Of a stretch of 64,000 nt of DNA, positions 1 to 8,009 are shown piece by piece; positions within the stretch are counted from its first letter, which is position 1; each line of letters begins with the position of its first letter. Made by a program: the position numbers and the translations under genes. The notes under the pieces were generated by a model, which saw only the letters and a program-made list of their open reading frames with translations, had not been told where the DNA came from and searched no databases. This DNA comes from DASYTH01 sp035942955 (GTDB taxonomy: Bacteria; Actinomycetota; Actinomycetes; Mycobacteriales; Pseudonocardiaceae), in the NCBI RefSeq assembly GCF_035942955.1, contig NZ_DASZCQ010000128.1, positions 1 through 64,000 of the forward strand. The letters are read 5' to 3'.

Positions 1-2
1 CG

Positions 3-347
3 CATTCCGATCGTTTCAACCCCAGCCCGCCGGGCGGCCGGCCGCCCGAAGCGCAGCTTTACCGGTTCGTGCGCAGCAGCTCGGTCCGCAACCTGCGCTA
101 CGCCCACCTGCTTGTCGAGGCGGCAGTGGCCCGGGACACCCTGCCTCGGCCGTATAACCCACCGACCGTCAAGCCTCGACCCCGCAGCCGAGAATCCGCC
201 GAAGTCAGTATCACCACGACCTGTTCGCAACCACGCCGGGACCTCCGGCGACCAGTTGCCCGGGAGCTGGCGCAGCTTGTCCGGGTAACCCGGATGGTGA
301 TCACCTGTACGGTCGACGCCCCGCGGCTGACCATGACACCGATGTAG
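3..347 (+). CDS. C-terminal fragment of an unrecognised protein running in from upstream
   Basis: An open frame enters from before the window and stops at 347. The first part, about 55 residues, is basic and helical in character (it includes RNLRYAHLLVEAAVARDTLP) and looks like the end of a real protein. The last 50 residues are rich in Arg, Pro and Thr and look less protein-like, so a frameshift or late divergence is possible. I do not recognise the family. It precedes restriction and helicase genes, so it may be another defence-island member. Confidence is low because only the tail is visible. Confidence 0.3.
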   Translation, partial: HSDRFNPSPPGGRPPEAQLYRFVRSSSVRNLRYAHLLVEAAVARDTLPRPYNPPTVKPRPRSRESAEVSITTTCSQPRRDLRRPVARELAQLVRVTRMVITCTVDAPRLTMTPM

Positions 348-687
348 GCCGCCGCGCATTGACGTTCGTGGGGTTTACGTGTCCGAGGACGATCTTGCGC
401 ACTATTCACCCGCCGCGTACTTGGCACCTGAGCGCCAGCCTCGGCTGCCGAGGGCCGCTGTATGCGAACGTTCCGTGGGGGCGGTGACTTGTCCGAGTCG
501 TGCACGCTAACCACACGAGTCGGAAACATCTTTGCCAGGTGGCAGGCTGCAGGAGGTTCCGCGCGAACTGCGGTCGCGCGGAACTGCCGCCCGGACACGC
601 GACGGAGTTTGCCGGTCACCACGTAACGGGCAGTGCCGACAGGTCGACTCATAGGTGGTCTGACGACATCCCTGATCGGATCGGTGG
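348..687. other. Gene-free stretch upstream of the DUF262 gene
   Basis: This 340-base stretch has no convincing reading frame on either strand. It must hold the promoter of the DUF262 gene that starts at 688. I see no strong hairpin or clear -10/-35 pair. The start at 688 has only a weak purine stretch (GATCGGATCGGTGG) before it. Confidence 0.4.
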
Positions 688-2361
688 ATGAAGAAGCTCG
701 AAGCGCACGAAGTCCCGTTGTCCAAGGTGTTCTCAAGTGACTATGAGTTTGCCATCCCCGACTATCAGCGGCCGTACACGTGGGGTGTCGAGCAGGCGAC
801 ACAGCTCTTGGAAGACCTCTACGAGGCGGTGGAGCGGGACCCGGATGATCCGTACTTCCTCGGCTCCATCGTCCTGGTGAAGGAGGCCAACGCGCCGCTG
901 GCGGAGGTGATCGACGGACAGCAGCGGTTGACCACACTCACCATACTGCTGTCGGTGCTCCGCGAGCTGTGTGACAATCCGACCGACGCGGGCAACCTTG
1001 ACAAGTTGATTTGGGAACCCGGTGACACCATCCAGGACCTCGCGTCCCGGCCGAGGGTCCGGTTAAGACGGAGGGACGAGGACTTCTTCCGCAAACACGT
1101 ACAGGACAGGGGCGCCCTCGCGGTGCTGGAGGCGGGCGTGGCGCCGGCGAACGACGCCCAGGAACGCATTGTGGCCAACGTGCGGGAGTTGCGCCGGCTC
1201 TTGGGCAAGAAGTCCGACGTTGAACGGCTGGCGTTGGCCAAGACAATCGTGCAGCGAACCTTTTTGGTAGTGGTCAGCACATCCGACCTGACCAGCGCGT
1301 ATCGCATCTTCTCGGTGATGAACTCACGCGGCGTCGAGTTGGCGCCCGCCGACATCTTCAAATCGAAGGTGATCGGCGCCCTGCTTGACGACCTGAAGGA
1401 GAAGTACGCCGCTAGGTGGGAAGACCTGGAGGCCGACCTCGGCCGGGAAGCATTCTCCGACCTGTTCTCACATATCCGAATGGTCTACATGAAGGTCCGG
1501 GCCCGCGAACAGCTGCTCCTTGAGTTCGACAACCACGTTCTCAACCGGTACCTGCCGGATCGCCCGACCGATTTCGTCGATTCGGTGCTGGAACCGTATG
1601 GCCGCGCGTACCTCGACATTCTCAACAGTGACTACCAGTCGGTTCCCGATGCCGGCGTGATCAACCGGTGGCTGCGCCGACTGCACCGACTGGACAACTT
1701 CGACTGGCAGGCACCCACGCTCTGGGCTCTCACCAACCACCAGTTCGACAGCGACTGGCTGGTCGAGTTCCTGCGCCGGCTCGACCGGCTCTGCGCCTGG
1801 ATGCTCGTCCGCCGCTACAACACCCACGGTCGGGGTCAGCGCATCGGGCAACTGCTCCGCGAACTCGACGCCGGACACGGGCTGAACTCGCCCGCACTCG
1901 ATCTCACCAATGACGAGCGCGCCGAAATGATCTCCAGGCTCGAGGGGGAGATCTATATCCAGACCACCGTGCGCAAGTACGTCCTCATCCGGCTCGATGA
2001 GTTGCTGTCGGACCCGCCGGTGTTCCAGCATGAGCCGAAGATCGTCACGGTGGAACACGTGCTGCCGCAGAGTCCGAAGGCTGACAGTGAGTGGTGCTGG
2101 CAGTTCACCCCCGAGCAGCGGGCTCACTGGACTCACCGCCTGGCCAACCTCGTCCTGCTCAGCCGCACCAAGAACGGCGAGGCCCAGAACTTCGACTTCG
2201 CCACCAAGAAGACCCGCTACTTCCGATCCAGGTCCGGCGTGTCTAACTTCCCTCTGACCACGCAGGTGCTGGCCACCGACGCGTGGACGCCAGAGGTGCT
2301 GGAGCAACGCCAGTCTGACCTGATCGGCACTCTCACCCGCGCGTGGGACCTTGCAGGCTGA
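688..2361 (+). CDS. DUF262/DUF1524 (GmrSD-type) modification-dependent restriction protein
   Basis: The 557-residue protein has an N-terminal DUF262 (GmrS-like) domain with the DGQQR motif at residues 76-80, used by the family for nucleotide binding and hydrolysis. The C-terminal DUF1524 (GmrD-like) nuclease domain has an H-containing VEHVLPQ motif near residue 455 and the conserved LANLVLLS..KN stretch. Fused GmrSD proteins are type IV restriction enzymes that cleave DNA with modified cytosines, such as glucosylated hydroxymethylcytosine in phage DNA. Length and domain order fit the single-chain form. The stop overlaps the start of a helicase remnant, which suggests they were once co-transcribed. 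The target modification cannot be read from sequence. Confidence 0.85.
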   Translation: MKKLEAHEVPLSKVFSSDYEFAIPDYQRPYTWGVEQATQLLEDLYEAVERDPDDPYFLGSIVLVKEANAPLAEVIDGQQRLTTLTILLSVLRELCDNPTDAGNLDKLIWEPGDTIQDLASRPRVRLRRRDEDFFRKHVQDRGALAVLEAGVAPANDAQERIVANVRELRRLLGKKSDVERLALAKTIVQRTFLVVVSTSDLTSAYRIFSVMNSRGVELAPADIFKSKVIGALLDDLKEKYAARWEDLEADLGREAFSDLFSHIRMVYMKVRAREQLLLEFDNHVLNRYLPDRPTDFVDSVLEPYGRAYLDILNSDYQSVPDAGVINRWLRRLHRLDNFDWQAPTLWALTNHQFDSDWLVEFLRRLDRLCAWMLVRRYNTHGRGQRIGQLLRELDAGHGLNSPALDLTNDERAEMISRLEGEIYIQTTVRKYVLIRLDELLSDPPVFQHEPKIVTVEHVLPQSPKADSEWCWQFTPEQRAHWTHRLANLVLLSRTKNGEAQNFDFATKKTRYFRSRSGVSNFPLTTQVLATDAWTPEVLEQRQSDLIGTLTRAWDLAG

Positions 2362-2846
2362 GGTCTGGCGCTATCGTCCGGGACGCACGGAGCAGTCGAT
2401 AGCGGAGGACCCATGCGCGACGGGAGCGGGCTACGCCGCGGGCACGAGCGTGGTGGTCCGCGACGAGGAGTGGCTGATCCAGGCGTGCGAGCCGGTGGGG
2501 GATGGGTGGAAGCTGGCCTGCCTGGGCACCTCCGAGTTGGTCCGGGACACCGAGGCCACCTTCTACACCGAGCTGGAACCGGACGTTGAGCCGCTGGACC
2601 CGGCACGCGCCCGGCTGGTGGCCGACGACTCACCCGGGTTCCGGCGCACCCGGCTGTGGCTGGAGGCCGTACTGCGCAAGACTCCACTGCCACTGCACGA
2701 ACAGCGGCTCGCCGTGGCTCATCGGATGCTCGCCGACGACCTGCTCTACCAGCGTCGCGCGGTCGCCCAGGCGCTCGCCGGAGGTGCTGCGCCCGCGCAT
2801 CCTGATCGCCGACGCGGTACGGCAGCACCACCTGGTCGCTCGCTGA
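2351..2846 (+). pseudogene. Truncated, frameshifted N-terminus of an SNF2-type helicase
   Basis: The frame opens at a TTG overlapping the DUF262 stop and reads a domain typical of the start of RapA/HepA-like and DISARM DrmD-like SNF2 helicases (VVVRDEEWLIQ, then FRRTRLWLEAVLRKTPLPL and YQRRAVAQALAG). A +1 shift near 2789 is needed to continue into EVLRPRILIADAV, the stretch that normally leads into the Walker A motif GLGKT. At that point the sequence diverges (RQHHLVAR) and stops at 2846. The ATPase core and the whole C-terminal part are missing. It is therefore read as a decayed gene, possibly once part of the same defence operon as the DUF262 gene. Confidence 0.7.
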
Positions 2847-2926
2847 CCGCTTCTGCGGTTCCGCTCAGTCCTGCTACTGGCGGGTAGCTCGGAATCGTTT
2901 CAGTCCGGGAGTGTTGTATTGGGGAC

Positions 2927-3208
2927 ATGCGTTGGCCTGACTTCGGCGTCGCTGGAGCACCGGTGGTGATCGCCACGCCGTTCGGCGCTCCATGGCCGGT
3001 GGTGCTGGTGTTCGGCCTGGCCGGGCTTGTGGTCTACGGCTGGGTGCAGTACCTCCGGCACAAGGAACACATGCGAGCGCTGGACAGGGCCGCTGTGCGC
3101 ACGGTGGCAGCGGTCCTACGCGCCCGGGCCACCATGGACCTTTCCCGGTCGCGTCCTTGGCAGCGACGCGATCTACCACGCCCGGGTCCGAGTAGACAGG
3201 CATCATGA
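2927..3208 (+). CDS. Small single-span membrane protein, hypothetical
   Basis: A 93-residue frame starts at an ATG. One hydrophobic segment lies at about residues 22-40 (VVLVFGLAGLVVYGWVQYL), followed by a basic cytoplasmic-looking tail (RHKEHMRALDRAAVRTVAAVLRAR). Small proteins of this shape are common in actinomycetes, but I know no function. The last 25 residues are Arg/Pro-rich and may be spurious extension. It sits among gene fragments, so it could itself be a relic. Confidence 0.4.
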   Translation: MRWPDFGVAGAPVVIATPFGAPWPVVLVFGLAGLVVYGWVQYLRHKEHMRALDRAAVRTVAAVLRARATMDLSRSRPWQRRDLPRPGPSRQAS

Positions 3209-3444
3209 TCTCCGGGGATCCCCGTCCGGGTATCAGCGTGCTCAGCGCCAACGTCGGACGGCACGCGCGCAACGCACTCTCATGGCTCCCCTTTGTGTCA
3301 AGGGGGTGGTGGCGATGGGGTTAGTCTGTCGGTGGTGGGCCCGGGTTGTGGCTTGTCCGAAGGGCCGGCGTCCGGGGTCAGGCCGGTCACGCTGGAGGCA
3401 GAGTCGTCCCCTATTGCCCTCCCGGGCCTGCCGCTTCTCGTTGT

Positions 3445-3726
3445 GGGGGTGTAAGAACAACGGTATAACTGTCCAAAGTGGAGGATGCACCGATGTGTGA
3501 CGAAAGTAAGGCCCAGACCGCGACGGCCGAGCCGGTGGTGGATCGGCAGTTGGTGGTTGAGATGGTGGCTCGGGCGCAGGCTGACGGCGTGAGCTCGCTT
3601 GACCAGCGCGGCCACCATCTGCTGGTCCACCGCCGGGCGTGACCGTCGCGGCCTGCGTCTTTCCCTGCTCGTCATCGATGCACTACCCTCCACTTTTGAC
3701 AGTTACACCATTGTTCTTACAGCCCC
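3445..3726. mobile_element. 282-bp palindromic IS256-family relic (two left ends)
   Basis: The ends are 40-bp inverted repeats, 3445-3484 and 3687-3726, matching at 36 of 40 positions around the core GTAAGAACAA. Inside each end, reading inward, is the start of an IS256/Mutator-type transposase. The left copy starts at ATG 3493 with PVVDRQLVVEMVARAQADGV. The right copy, on the minus strand, starts at ATG 3675 with PAVDQQMVAALVKRAHAVSL. Both break off where they meet near 3595. The unit thus looks like two left ends fused head to head, a MITE-like non-autonomous element. I see no matching 8-9 bp target duplication in the flanks. Confidence 0.65.
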
Positions 3727-3841
3727 TCAGGTCCGGGAGGGCTGCTGTGTCGAGGACCAGTTTGTGGATGGCGGCTCGGGTGTCGACGATCTCGAGCGCC
3801 TGGGATAGCGGGCAGGTGGCCAGGCTCAGACCCGAGAATGC

Positions 3842-3945
3842 CGCCGAGGAGTTGGGCGGCGATGGAGCGCAGAGCGCAGCCGGGGGCGATGCCGGCGGAG
3901 GTGTCGCTGAAGATCCGGCCGATGGTGATGGCGGGGTTTCAGCGG
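3842..3945 (-). pseudogene. C-terminal remnant of a MIP-family aquaporin
   Basis: On the minus strand the sequence reads NPAITIGRIFSDTSAGIAPG followed by AAQLLGGILG. These match the second NPA box and last helix of actinobacterial MIP channels, where the usual text is NPAVTIGRMFSDTFAGIAP. A TGA stop lies immediately before the NPA, no upstream helices are present, and the frame runs out into unrelated sequence. Such channels often accompany arsenic-resistance genes, but none is visible here. The fragment ends close to the serine recombinase gene. Confidence 0.55.
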
Positions 3946-4025
3946 TCGGTGTTGTCGGCGTCATGGCCGGCCGTCTGATGAGTCTCGGAGATGCTCACGA
4001 CCGACACGGCGAGGGATAGCGCCTG

Positions 4026-5465
4026 ATGGAGCCATGCGACACGGATCTGCTCGTCGGCTGGGTCCGAGACCAGCGCCGTCTGACGAGTTTGCGTCTCCAG
4101 CGTGACCGTAACGGGCTGCGGTTGGCGTTCTACGGTCGTACGTCCACTGTAGACTTTCAGGACCGGGCATCGTCTCAGGCGTGGCAGCGTGAGGTCGCGG
4201 AGTGCGTGGTCGCCGGTCGTGGCGAGATCGTGGTGGAGTTCTTCGATGCTGGCTATTCGCGGCGCCTGCCGTGGGCGGACCGGCCCGAAGCCGCCGCCTT
4301 GCTGGCCGCGCTGGCTGACCCGGGCCGGGCGTTCGATGCGATTGTGGTGGGGGAGTATGAGCGGGCGTTCTTCGGCGACCAACTCCAGCAACTCCTGCCA
4401 CTGTTCCACCGACACAGGGTCCAGCTGTGGCTGCCCGAGACCAATGGGCCACTCGACCTGACTGATCCAGCGCATCGCGCGTTGTTGTTGATGTTGGGGG
4501 CGCAGTCGCGGCGAGAGGTGCTGCGGGCCCGGCACCGGGTCTTGTCGGCGATGCGTGCCCAGGTTCTCGAGCAGGGTCGGCATCTGGGTGGCCGCCCACC
4601 CTACGGCTACCGCCTGGTCGACGCCGGGCCGCATCCCAACCGAGCACACGCTATGTGGGGTCGGCGGCTGCACCGGTTGGACCTGGACCCGGTGACTGCG
4701 CCGCAGGTGCGTTGGATCTTCGCGCAACGGCTCGCCGGAATGAGCGTGGCCAGCATCGCCCGCCGGCTCAACGAACGCGGGGTGCCGTGCCCATCGCAAG
4801 CAGACCGACGACGCAATCCGCATCGGCATCGTGGTATATGGACGGTGCACACCGTCGCCTCGATCTTGGCTAACCCGCGTTACACCGGTCGGCAAGTCTG
4901 GAACCGACAAAGCACCGACCCAGTCGCTCGTCCTGGCCGAGTTGGGCGACGGCGGGTGGTCCAGCGCTGGAACCCGATCCACGAGTGGGTGATCTCGAAG
5001 ATGATCGCGCACCCACCGCTAGTGACCGAGCGAGACTTCGTCGCCGTGCAAAACATTCACGCCGCTCGGCCCACCCAGGACGGCCGTTTTCGCCGCTACC
5101 AACTCGCCGGGCTGATCCGCTGCGGCCTGTGTGGCCGGCGCATGGATGCCCACTGGGTCCACGATCGAGCCGGATACCGCTGCCGCCATGGCCACACCAC
5201 CGGGCATCCGCGGCAACCTGGCCAGGCCAAGAATGTCTACCAGCGCGAGGACCATATCCTCGCCGCGATATCCACCCGTCTCGCCGCACTGGGCATCGAC
5301 CAAGCCCCTCCGGGGACAGATGCCGGAACCAGCCATCATCCAACGCGGTTGGCCGAGCTGCTCCGAACCCACCGCATGACCATCGTGTGCGATCACACCG
5401 GTTGGGCCCTGACACCCAATCTGCCAACGACCAGCGGCAGAAGTCACGAGATCATGATCGCCTGA
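4026..5465 (+). CDS. Large serine recombinase
   Basis: This 479-residue site-specific recombinase has a resolvase N-terminal domain with the catalytic serine in FYGRTST (Ser40) and a following recombinase domain (GRPPYGYRLV, about residues 184-193, then SIARRLNERGVPCP). A zinc ribbon follows (CGLCGRRM ... YRCRHGH, about residues 367-395). These enzymes integrate or excise phages and elements through short attB/attP sites. No partner recombination directionality factor or att pair is evident. It may have moved the neighbouring defence genes or may be left over from an earlier element. All catalytic landmarks I can check are present, so it may be functional. Confidence 0.85.
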   Translation: MEPCDTDLLVGWVRDQRRLTSLRLQRDRNGLRLAFYGRTSTVDFQDRASSQAWQREVAECVVAGRGEIVVEFFDAGYSRRLPWADRPEAAALLAALADPGRAFDAIVVGEYERAFFGDQLQQLLPLFHRHRVQLWLPETNGPLDLTDPAHRALLLMLGAQSRREVLRARHRVLSAMRAQVLEQGRHLGGRPPYGYRLVDAGPHPNRAHAMWGRRLHRLDLDPVTAPQVRWIFAQRLAGMSVASIARRLNERGVPCPSQADRRRNPHRHRGIWTVHTVASILANPRYTGRQVWNRQSTDPVARPGRVGRRRVVQRWNPIHEWVISKMIAHPPLVTERDFVAVQNIHAARPTQDGRFRRYQLAGLIRCGLCGRRMDAHWVHDRAGYRCRHGHTTGHPRQPGQAKNVYQREDHILAAISTRLAALGIDQAPPGTDAGTSHHPTRLAELLRTHRMTIVCDHTGWALTPNLPTTSGRSHEIMIA

Positions 5466-5766
5466 CCATGACGAATCCCGTGGGGTAATACTGTGTCCGA
5501 GGGAAACCAACACAGCCCCGTGGCATACCTGCGCAATGCAGGTATCCATGTGACAAAGGCTACCAGACTTGGTGTGCCTGACATCCGCCGTTGGTGCCGC
5601 ACCGCGCACGGTCAAAGGCCGAGTATGATGGAGCGGATTATCGCAGGTAGAAGCAGGTTTCAAGCCTCAACGGAGCCTCTACCCGCGCCCGCGTGTCGAC
5701 ATGCTGTCGATCTTTCCGTGAGCTATCGTCCTCCAGTTAAGCCATGGCCGCTTCGCGCCGTGGGAG
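5466..5766. other. Gene-free stretch before the TIR-caspase operon
   Basis: About 300 bases hold no convincing gene. A short perfect hairpin (ACCTGC-GCAAT-GCAGGT, near 5527-5543) lies 60 bases beyond the recombinase stop and could be a weak terminator. The promoter of the downstream operon should lie here. Base composition turns more AT-rich toward the end. Confidence 0.35.
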
Positions 5767-6495
5767 GTGGGCGGCGGCGTAAGGGCAGACAAGTTGCTTC
5801 CAACGACGGTCCAGCAGATCTTGCTGGTGGTTCTCTTCGTAATGCCGGGCGTCGTCTTCCAGGTAGTGCGCGGTCGGCTGCGCGGTCCGGGCCCTGACGA
5901 TCGGGATGTCACGTTCCGTGTGCTCCGAGCTATCGCCGTGAGCGCCGCGCTTGATTTGATCTACCTCGTGATCTTTACCGACCTCATCGTGAGGTCGGCT
6001 ACGAGGTTGGAGACCGTGCAAAGCTCCGCACGCCAGTTGGCCCTACTCGCGCTCGGTTGCACGATCGTCATACCGGTATTGCTCGCTGCCTTGGCTCATT
6101 TCATGAGCCTGTGGCGCCGACGAGGCATTAAGGACGCCCTTGCTGACTTTTGGCAGTACGATCCGGCTCCTACGGCATGGGACTGGTTCGGCAAGGTGCG
6201 GAGCAGCGGCTATGTGCGTGTGTTGACTAAGGAAAACAAGTGGATTGGAGGTTGGGCAGGCGCGCATTCGTACATATCATCATACCCCGAGTCGCGGGAT
6301 CTCTATATCGATTGTGTCTACGAATTCGACAACGAAGGCAACTTTACAGAGCCAACGTTTAATGGCCGAGCGAGCATGTGGATACGTTGTGACGATGTTC
6401 AGCTTGTCGAGTACATCGCCGACAGGCAGACTCCCCAGCCATCACAGCCCAGTAAACAAAGTCAATTGGAGCCAGTGCATGACGAACGAAGATAG
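5767..6495 (+). CDS. DUF6338 family membrane protein
   Basis: The protein has up to 242 residues and three hydrophobic segments: LLVVLFVMPGVVFQVV (about 19-34), an AIAVSAALDLIYLVIF span (about 55-70) and LALLALGCTIVIPVLLAALA (about 91-110). A cytoplasmic SH3-like region ends in acidic and polar residues. The PGVVFQVVRGRLRGPGPDDR stretch is the family signature as I recall it. Function is unknown. A GTG at 5767 sits almost on top of its GGAGG, so the TTG at 5794 is a possible alternative start. It is the first gene of a tight operon with a Pro-rich protein, TIR, caspase and SLOG genes, suggesting a membrane component of that system. Codon use is more AT-rich than in the core genes. Confidence 0.65.
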   Translation: MGGGVRADKLLPTTVQQILLVVLFVMPGVVFQVVRGRLRGPGPDDRDVTFRVLRAIAVSAALDLIYLVIFTDLIVRSATRLETVQSSARQLALLALGCTIVIPVLLAALAHFMSLWRRRGIKDALADFWQYDPAPTAWDWFGKVRSSGYVRVLTKENKWIGGWAGAHSYISSYPESRDLYIDCVYEFDNEGNFTEPTFNGRASMWIRCDDVQLVEYIADRQTPQPSQPSKQSQLEPVHDERR

Positions 6496-6649
6496 CCGTC
6501 GAACCCAGGAGGGTTACCGACCGAGAAGTCAGCCTCACGAGGAACGTGGCCGAAAGCCCGCTACCAATCCTCTCCCACCTCCGCCACCGCCCCCACCTCC
6601 GCCGACCAAGGAAACACGTCGACCGGCTCGGCGAAGATACTCTGATTAA
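6479..6649 (+). CDS. Tiny poly-proline protein overlapping the DUF6338 gene
   Basis: A 56-residue frame starts at ATG 6479, overlapping the end of the DUF6338 gene by 17 bases in another frame. It is highly basic with a run of ten prolines (about residues 36-45) flanked by Arg/Lys-rich ends. No fold is expected. The overlap and the tight spacing to the next gene suggest translational coupling. Proline runs can bind SH3-like or EVH1-like surfaces, so it might bridge the soluble part of the DUF6338 protein to a partner. That is inference, and a chance frame cannot be excluded. Confidence 0.5.
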   Translation: MTNEDSRRTQEGYRPRSQPHEERGRKPATNPLPPPPPPPPPPTKETRRPARRRYSD

Positions 6650-6665
6650 AGGATGTGCTCCTACC

Positions 6666-7055
6666 ATGGCTAAAACACGTGTCTTTATTAGTTTTGATTA
6701 CGACCACGACGATGATCTCCGAATTCTCTTGCTGGGCCAAGCCAAGCTACCCGGCTCACCATTCGAGATTGCCGATTGGTCCCTAAAGGAGCCGCTGATC
6801 GGGAACTGGAAGGAGAAGATCAAGCCACGCATTCGCGCTGTTTCGCAGGTAGCAGTAATTTGCGGTCACTATACGAACACGGCAACCGGTGTTTCGGCCG
6901 AAGTGGAGATCGCTCGCTCGGAGAGCAAACCCTACTTCCTCTTGGCTGGTCGAGCTACGGGCACCAATAGGAAGCCTACGTCAGCTCTTTCTACTGACCA
7001 GCTCTACAATTGGACTTGGGAGAACCTGAAGACGCTAATCGCGGGCGGCCGGTGA
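6666..7055 (+). CDS. ThsB-type TIR protein (MTH538 TIR-like family)
   Basis: The 129-residue protein is a single TIR-like domain. It matches the ThsB/MTH538 pattern: VFISFDYDHDDDLR at residues 6-19, LLGQAKLPGSPFEIADWSLK at 22-41, and the helix GVSAEVEIARSE at 75-86, whose Glu79/Glu81 are candidate catalytic acids. In Thoeris defence, ThsB TIR proteins sense phage and use NAD+ to make a cyclic or modified ADP-ribose signal. The length is that of a stand-alone sensor/synthase. The start is ATG 6666. The next gene, a caspase, begins six bases after the stop, so the two are probably translated together. This pairing matches the TIR-plus-caspase form of Thoeris that I know as type IV. Confidence 0.85.
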   Translation: MAKTRVFISFDYDHDDDLRILLLGQAKLPGSPFEIADWSLKEPLIGNWKEKIKPRIRAVSQVAVICGHYTNTATGVSAEVEIARSESKPYFLLAGRATGTNRKPTSALSTDQLYNWTWENLKTLIAGGR

Positions 7056-7061
7056 CTGGCA

Positions 7062-8009
7062 GTGCGCAAGGCTCTCATCGTGGGTATCGACGACTATGCG
7101 ACTGCGCCACTAGCCGGGTGTGTTAATGACGCAATTGCTCTAGCTGGTTGTCTCTCAAAGCACCATGACGGTTCTCCAAACTTTGACGTAAGGCTTCTCT
7201 CTGCACCGCCCGACCAAATAACTCGCTCGGTGCTGCGCGGGTACATTGAGCAGCTGTTCGAGAAACCGGCGGATGTTGCTCTCCTCTACTTCTCCGGACA
7301 TGGTACCGAGAACAACCTAGGAGGCTACCTCGTCACACAGGACGCGACGCGATATGACGAGGGTGTGGCGCTAACAGATGTGCTTACCCTTGCTAATCGA
7401 TCACGCGTGCGAGAAATCGTCATTTTGCTCGATTCTTGCCACAGCGGTGCGCTGGGTCAACTGCCCGCCATTGATAATGACTATGCTAACATACGTGAGG
7501 GCATCACGATACTAACAGCGAGCCGATCGAGTGAAGCGGCCGTCGAGACCGGTGGTATGGGACTGTTCACGTCGCTAGTGGTCGCAGCACTCGAAGGAGG
7601 GGCGGCGGATGCTATTGGTCGTGTAACTGTTGCTAGTGTTTATGACTACGTGGAGGAGACTCTTGGGCCGTGGGATCAGCGGCCACTTTTTAAGGCCCAC
7701 ATTTCTACTCTAGTTTCCTTGCGCAATGCTCAACCGGCCATTGATGTCGCCATCCTCCGCAAGCTGCCTGAATGGTTTCCGCGGCCTGACGGTGAGTTCA
7801 GCCTAGATCCTTCATACGAGCCGGATGCTGAACCAGCAAACGACGAGCATGAGAAGGTCTTTGGTTGTCTCCAGAAGTGTCGGGCAGCTAAACTCGTAGA
7901 GCCAGTCGGCGAAGAACACATGTATTTTGCAGCGATGAACTCCAAGTCATGCAGACTGACTCCACTGGGCCGGCATTACTGGCGGCTTGCAAATGAGGGT
8001 AGGATATGA
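7062..8009 (+). CDS. Caspase-like (peptidase C14) protease, likely Thoeris effector
   Basis: The 315-residue protein has an N-terminal caspase-like domain (about 1-235). Its catalytic dyad is visible as His80 in YFSGHG and Cys126 in LLDSCHSG. The C-terminal 80 residues include an acidic linker (EPDAEPANDEHEK) and a small domain ending in a winged-helix-like LTPLGRHYWRLANEG. Family members cleave proteins once activated. In TIR-caspase Thoeris the C-terminal region binds the TIR-made nucleotide. It starts at a GTG just after the TIR gene and overlaps the SLOG gene by four bases (ATGA). Triggering would be expected to kill or arrest the infected cell. Confidence 0.85.
   Translation: MRKALIVGIDDYATAPLAGCVNDAIALAGCLSKHHDGSPNFDVRLLSAPPDQITRSVLRGYIEQLFEKPADVALLYFSGHGTENNLGGYLVTQDATRYDEGVALTDVLTLANRSRVREIVILLDSCHSGALGQLPAIDNDYANIREGITILTASRSSEAAVETGGMGLFTSLVVAALEGGAADAIGRVTVASVYDYVEETLGPWDQRPLFKAHISTLVSLRNAQPAIDVAILRKLPEWFPRPDGEFSLDPSYEPDAEPANDEHEKVFGCLQKCRAAKLVEPVGEEHMYFAAMNSKSCRLTPLGRHYWRLANEGRI

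Noticed and set aside
98..937. Long minus-strand open frame
   Set aside because: Shadow of plus-strand GC-rich coding and spacer sequence, with low-complexity Arg/Pro/Ser composition.
3245..3444. Second insertion-sequence end before the IS256-type relic
   Set aside because: GC-rich spacer with no matching inverted partner or transposase text.
3728..3840. Possible extra minus-strand gene (SQALEIVDTRAAIHKLVLDT)
   Set aside because: Looks protein-like but is too short, has no start and no family I recognise. It may be part of another relic.
5493..5503. Eleven-base match (GTGTCCGAGGG) to the tRNA-Leu 3' end at 21,266-21,276, as a possible left att site
   Set aside because: Too short. A ten-base version also occurs at 379-388, and flanking bases do not match. 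No convincing att duplicate was found in the window.
5493..5897. Open frame of 134 codons
   Set aside because: Arg/Pro-rich without protein-like pattern, and it overlaps the start of the DUF6338 gene in another frame.
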